From the NCBI GenBank assembly GCA_041753575.1, contig JBGSUA010000003.1:1-64000 (forward strand): a stretch of DNA of 64,000 nt, written 5' to 3'. Numbering within the stretch: the stretch's first letter is position 1; the number at the start of each line of letters is the position of its first letter. Shown piece by piece: positions 62,462 to 64,000 of the stretch. The notes under the pieces were generated by a model, which had not been told where the DNA came from, made no database searches, and saw only the letters and a list, made by a program, of their open reading frames with translations. Source of the DNA: CG2-30-51-40 sp041753575. GTDB taxonomy: Bacteria > Desulfobacterota > DSM-4660 > Desulfatiglandales > Desulfatiglandaceae. The position numbers and the translations under genes were made by a program.

Positions 62462-63247
62462 CTAGTCCCCGCTGAAAGACGGGCTTCTCTTCTCAAAAAA
62501 AGCCTGCATCCCTTCAGTACGATCCTTGCTCGTGAAAAGAAGGCATTCCACCATTGCTTCGTAGGCCAGGCCGGCGCTAAGACTTACTTCCTGCCCCATC
62601 GCTATTGATTTCTTAGCCCATTTTAGTGCCAGGGGACTCTGTTTGGATATACGCAGCGCCATATCACTGGTAAGTTTTTCCAGTTGGCTTGGAGGACAAA
62701 CCCTGTTGACAAGTCCTATTCTCAATGCCTCATTGGCATCTATCACAGCCCCGGTAAAGATAAGCTCCTTGGCCAGACCCGCACCCACAAGCTTGGTGAG
62801 TCTCTGGGTGCCTCCCCCGCCCGGGATAATGCCTAGAAGGATTTCTGGTTGCCCAAATTTTGAATCATCGGAAGTTATGCGTATATCACATGCCAACGCT
62901 AGCTCAAGGCCTCCTCCAAGGCAAAGTCCTTGAATCATGGCTATAGTAGGCTTTTCAAGCTCGGCAAATTGCGTATAAAGACGCTGTCCCAAGGTGCTGA
63001 GGAATTTCTCCAGTTGAAGCGGGCTAAAGGCTGAGAGTTCGTTTAAATCCGAACCGGCTATGAAGCTCTTTTCACCGGACCCAGAAAGGATAAGCACCCT
63101 GACGTCCGGATCGGTCCGTGTGTCTTCAAGTGCGTGGGCGATTTCAACTCGGGTCGAGCCGTTCAATGCATTTCGCTTTTCGGGCCTATTTACTCTAATA
63201 TGAGCAATACTGGCATCCTTTGTATAAATGATATTACTATAATTCAT
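62462..63247 (-). CDS. Enoyl-CoA hydratase
   Basis: A 261-residue crotonase with both catalytic glutamates: GGGLELALACDI and FGQPEILLGIIPGGGGTQRL. The oxyanion-hole segment is AGSDLNELS. It should hydrate a 2-enoyl-CoA made by the dehydrogenases of the cluster. It is the first structural gene after the regulator. The 165 bp between it and the B12 subunit hold no convincing gene. Confidence 0.93.
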   Translation of the reverse strand: MNYSNIIYTKDASIAHIRVNRPEKRNALNGSTRVEIAHALEDTRTDPDVRVLILSGSGEKSFIAGSDLNELSAFSPLQLEKFLSTLGQRLYTQFAELEKPTIAMIQGLCLGGGLELALACDIRITSDDSKFGQPEILLGIIPGGGGTQRLTKLVGAGLAKELIFTGAVIDANEALRIGLVNRVCPPSQLEKLTSDMALRISKQSPLALKWAKKSIAMGQEVSLSAGLAYEAMVECLLFTSKDRTEGMQAFFEKRSPSFSGD

Positions 63248-63329
63248 TTTGTCACCTATAATATAATTATGACTTTAATAACATTAAGCTAAACCCATTC
63301 GCGTTCATCTAACGCCTTAAATCTACTCC

Positions 63330-64000
63330 CTAAGCGGTTGTCAGAAAAAAGTCGTCTATCCTTCGGTCATTCTTTCTTACAACACTTTCAATAACGTATT
63401 GCATTCCCCTTCTGATATGATCCCTCATTATGCTGACTGTATCTCCCACATCAGCCCTTCGTAACGAATCTAAAATGGCCCTGTGTTCTTTTATGACTGC
63501 CCTGACCCTTTCATCCCCTAAATATTCTGCTCGGTATTTCAAATAGATCTGCTCAAAAATATCTTTCAATATCCTATGAATGGTCTCATTTTTACTGAAT
63601 TCACATATTTTAAGATGGAATTTGCAGTCCAGGAGAACAAGCTCTCGTCTATTGCCACCGTTGATAGCCTCTTTGTAACTCTTGAAGGTCTCATTGATGG
63701 AATCCAAGCTCTTGGAGTCAAGATTCTCAATTATTGCAGGGATGGGAAACAGTTCCAGGGCCTCTCTGGCCTGATACAAGTTCCTTGCTTCAACCTCGGT
63801 TATTACTTCAACAAAGTAACCTCTATTTGGAATATATTTTACAAGTTTCGATGTTTCAAGCCTATTTAATGCTTGAATAACTGGTGTAGCACTTATATTA
63901 AGTCTTTTTGCTAAATCGCTGTAGATGATTTTCTGGCCAGGGGCCAACTCGTTTAGATAAAGCATCTGCTTGATCCTGAAGAACGCCTCTTCCAGGGCAT
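63330..64000 (-). CDS. GntR-family regulator (5' end outside window)
   Basis: At least 222 residues are visible. The frame stays open from the ATG at 63965 to the window edge, reading ALEEAFFRIKQMLYLNE, which is normal GntR N-terminal sequence, so the true start lies beyond 64000. The winged helix (YSDLAKRLNISATPVIQALNRLE) is followed by an FCD domain with His ligands (CKFHLKICEFS, EHRAILDSL, DHIRRGMQYV). It precedes the catabolic cluster on the same strand by 82 bp and is its likely regulator. Confidence 0.88.
   Translation of the reverse strand, partial: ALEEAFFRIKQMLYLNELAPGQKIIYSDLAKRLNISATPVIQALNRLETSKLVKYIPNRGYFVEVITEVEARNLYQAREALELFPIPAIIENLDSKSLDSINETFKSYKEAINGGNRRELVLLDCKFHLKICEFSKNETIHRILKDIFEQIYLKYRAEYLGDERVRAVIKEHRAILDSLRRADVGDTVSIMRDHIRRGMQYVIESVVRKNDRRIDDFFLTTA

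Noticed and set aside
62302..62496. Open frame in the gap between the crotonase and the B12 subunit
   Set aside because: It overlaps the end of the crotonase gene, is rich in Arg/Ser without a motif and has no ribosome-binding site.

Overview
The window looks like a chromosomal segment of a strictly anaerobic deltaproteobacterium (Desulfobacterota), most likely a sulfate reducer or a close syntrophic relative. Supporting this are a dissimilatory-type ATP sulfurylase (sat), a metF/metV/mvhD methylene-tetrahydrofolate reductase cluster, archaeal-style split glutamate synthase subunits, TRAP carboxylate transporters and many CoA-ester enzymes (AMP-forming ligases, acyl-CoA dehydrogenases, crotonases, a thiolase and a two-subunit B12 mutase). 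Species cannot be named from sequence alone.

Layout: (1) 1-5.7 kb, minus strand: a thiamine-precursor operon (cytX, thiW, fused ecfA, ecfT, a P-loop protein of unknown role, thiDN) behind a sigma70-like promoter and a TPP riboswitch whose terminator and antiterminator can both be drawn. (2) 5.9-14 kb: an accessory region that looks acquired, with an outer-membrane phospholipase A, three unknown secreted or membrane proteins, a truncated class I aldolase, a hicAB toxin-antitoxin pair, an attC-like hairpin and a broken integron-type integrase. (3) 14-17.6 kb: sat and a secreted lytic transglycosylase. (4) 17.6-24.5 kb: a GntR/FadR regulator divergent from an acyl-CoA ligase, a DctPQM TRAP transporter and an acyl-CoA dehydrogenase, with a TGGTnnnACCA operator on the promoter and a remnant of a second dehydrogenase beside it. 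(5) 24.8-26 kb: a secreted YGIYN-repeat protein. (6) 26.2-34.3 kb, minus strand: mvhD-metV-metF, a degenerate glutamate-synthase paralogue, two real glutamate synthase proteins and glnB. (7) 34.3-44.8 kb: IHF alpha, peptidase T, Nudix, anion transporter, HD hydrolase, D-cysteine desulfhydrase, a broken GAF/PAS sensor, an MBL-fold hydrolase and an MFS transporter, with several intergenic repeats. (8) 45-64 kb, minus strand: about 17 genes apparently forming one catabolic gene set, headed by a GntR regulator cut by the window edge.

How the genes work together: region 8 could take up an organic acid (TAXI-TRAP), activate it (PaaK-like and acyl-CoA ligases), oxidise and hydrate it (acyl-CoA dehydrogenases, crotonases), rearrange its carbon skeleton (B12 mutase) and cleave it (SCP2-type thiolase). 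Its least explained parts are a KAS III/HMG-CoA-synthase-fold protein fused to an OB domain that has lost its catalytic Cys and His, and two lipoate-ligase-like proteins with an IscU-like scaffold. These, and the pairing of MetFV/MvhD with a degenerate glutamate-synthase-like flavo-iron-sulfur protein, are the best candidates for undescribed biology.
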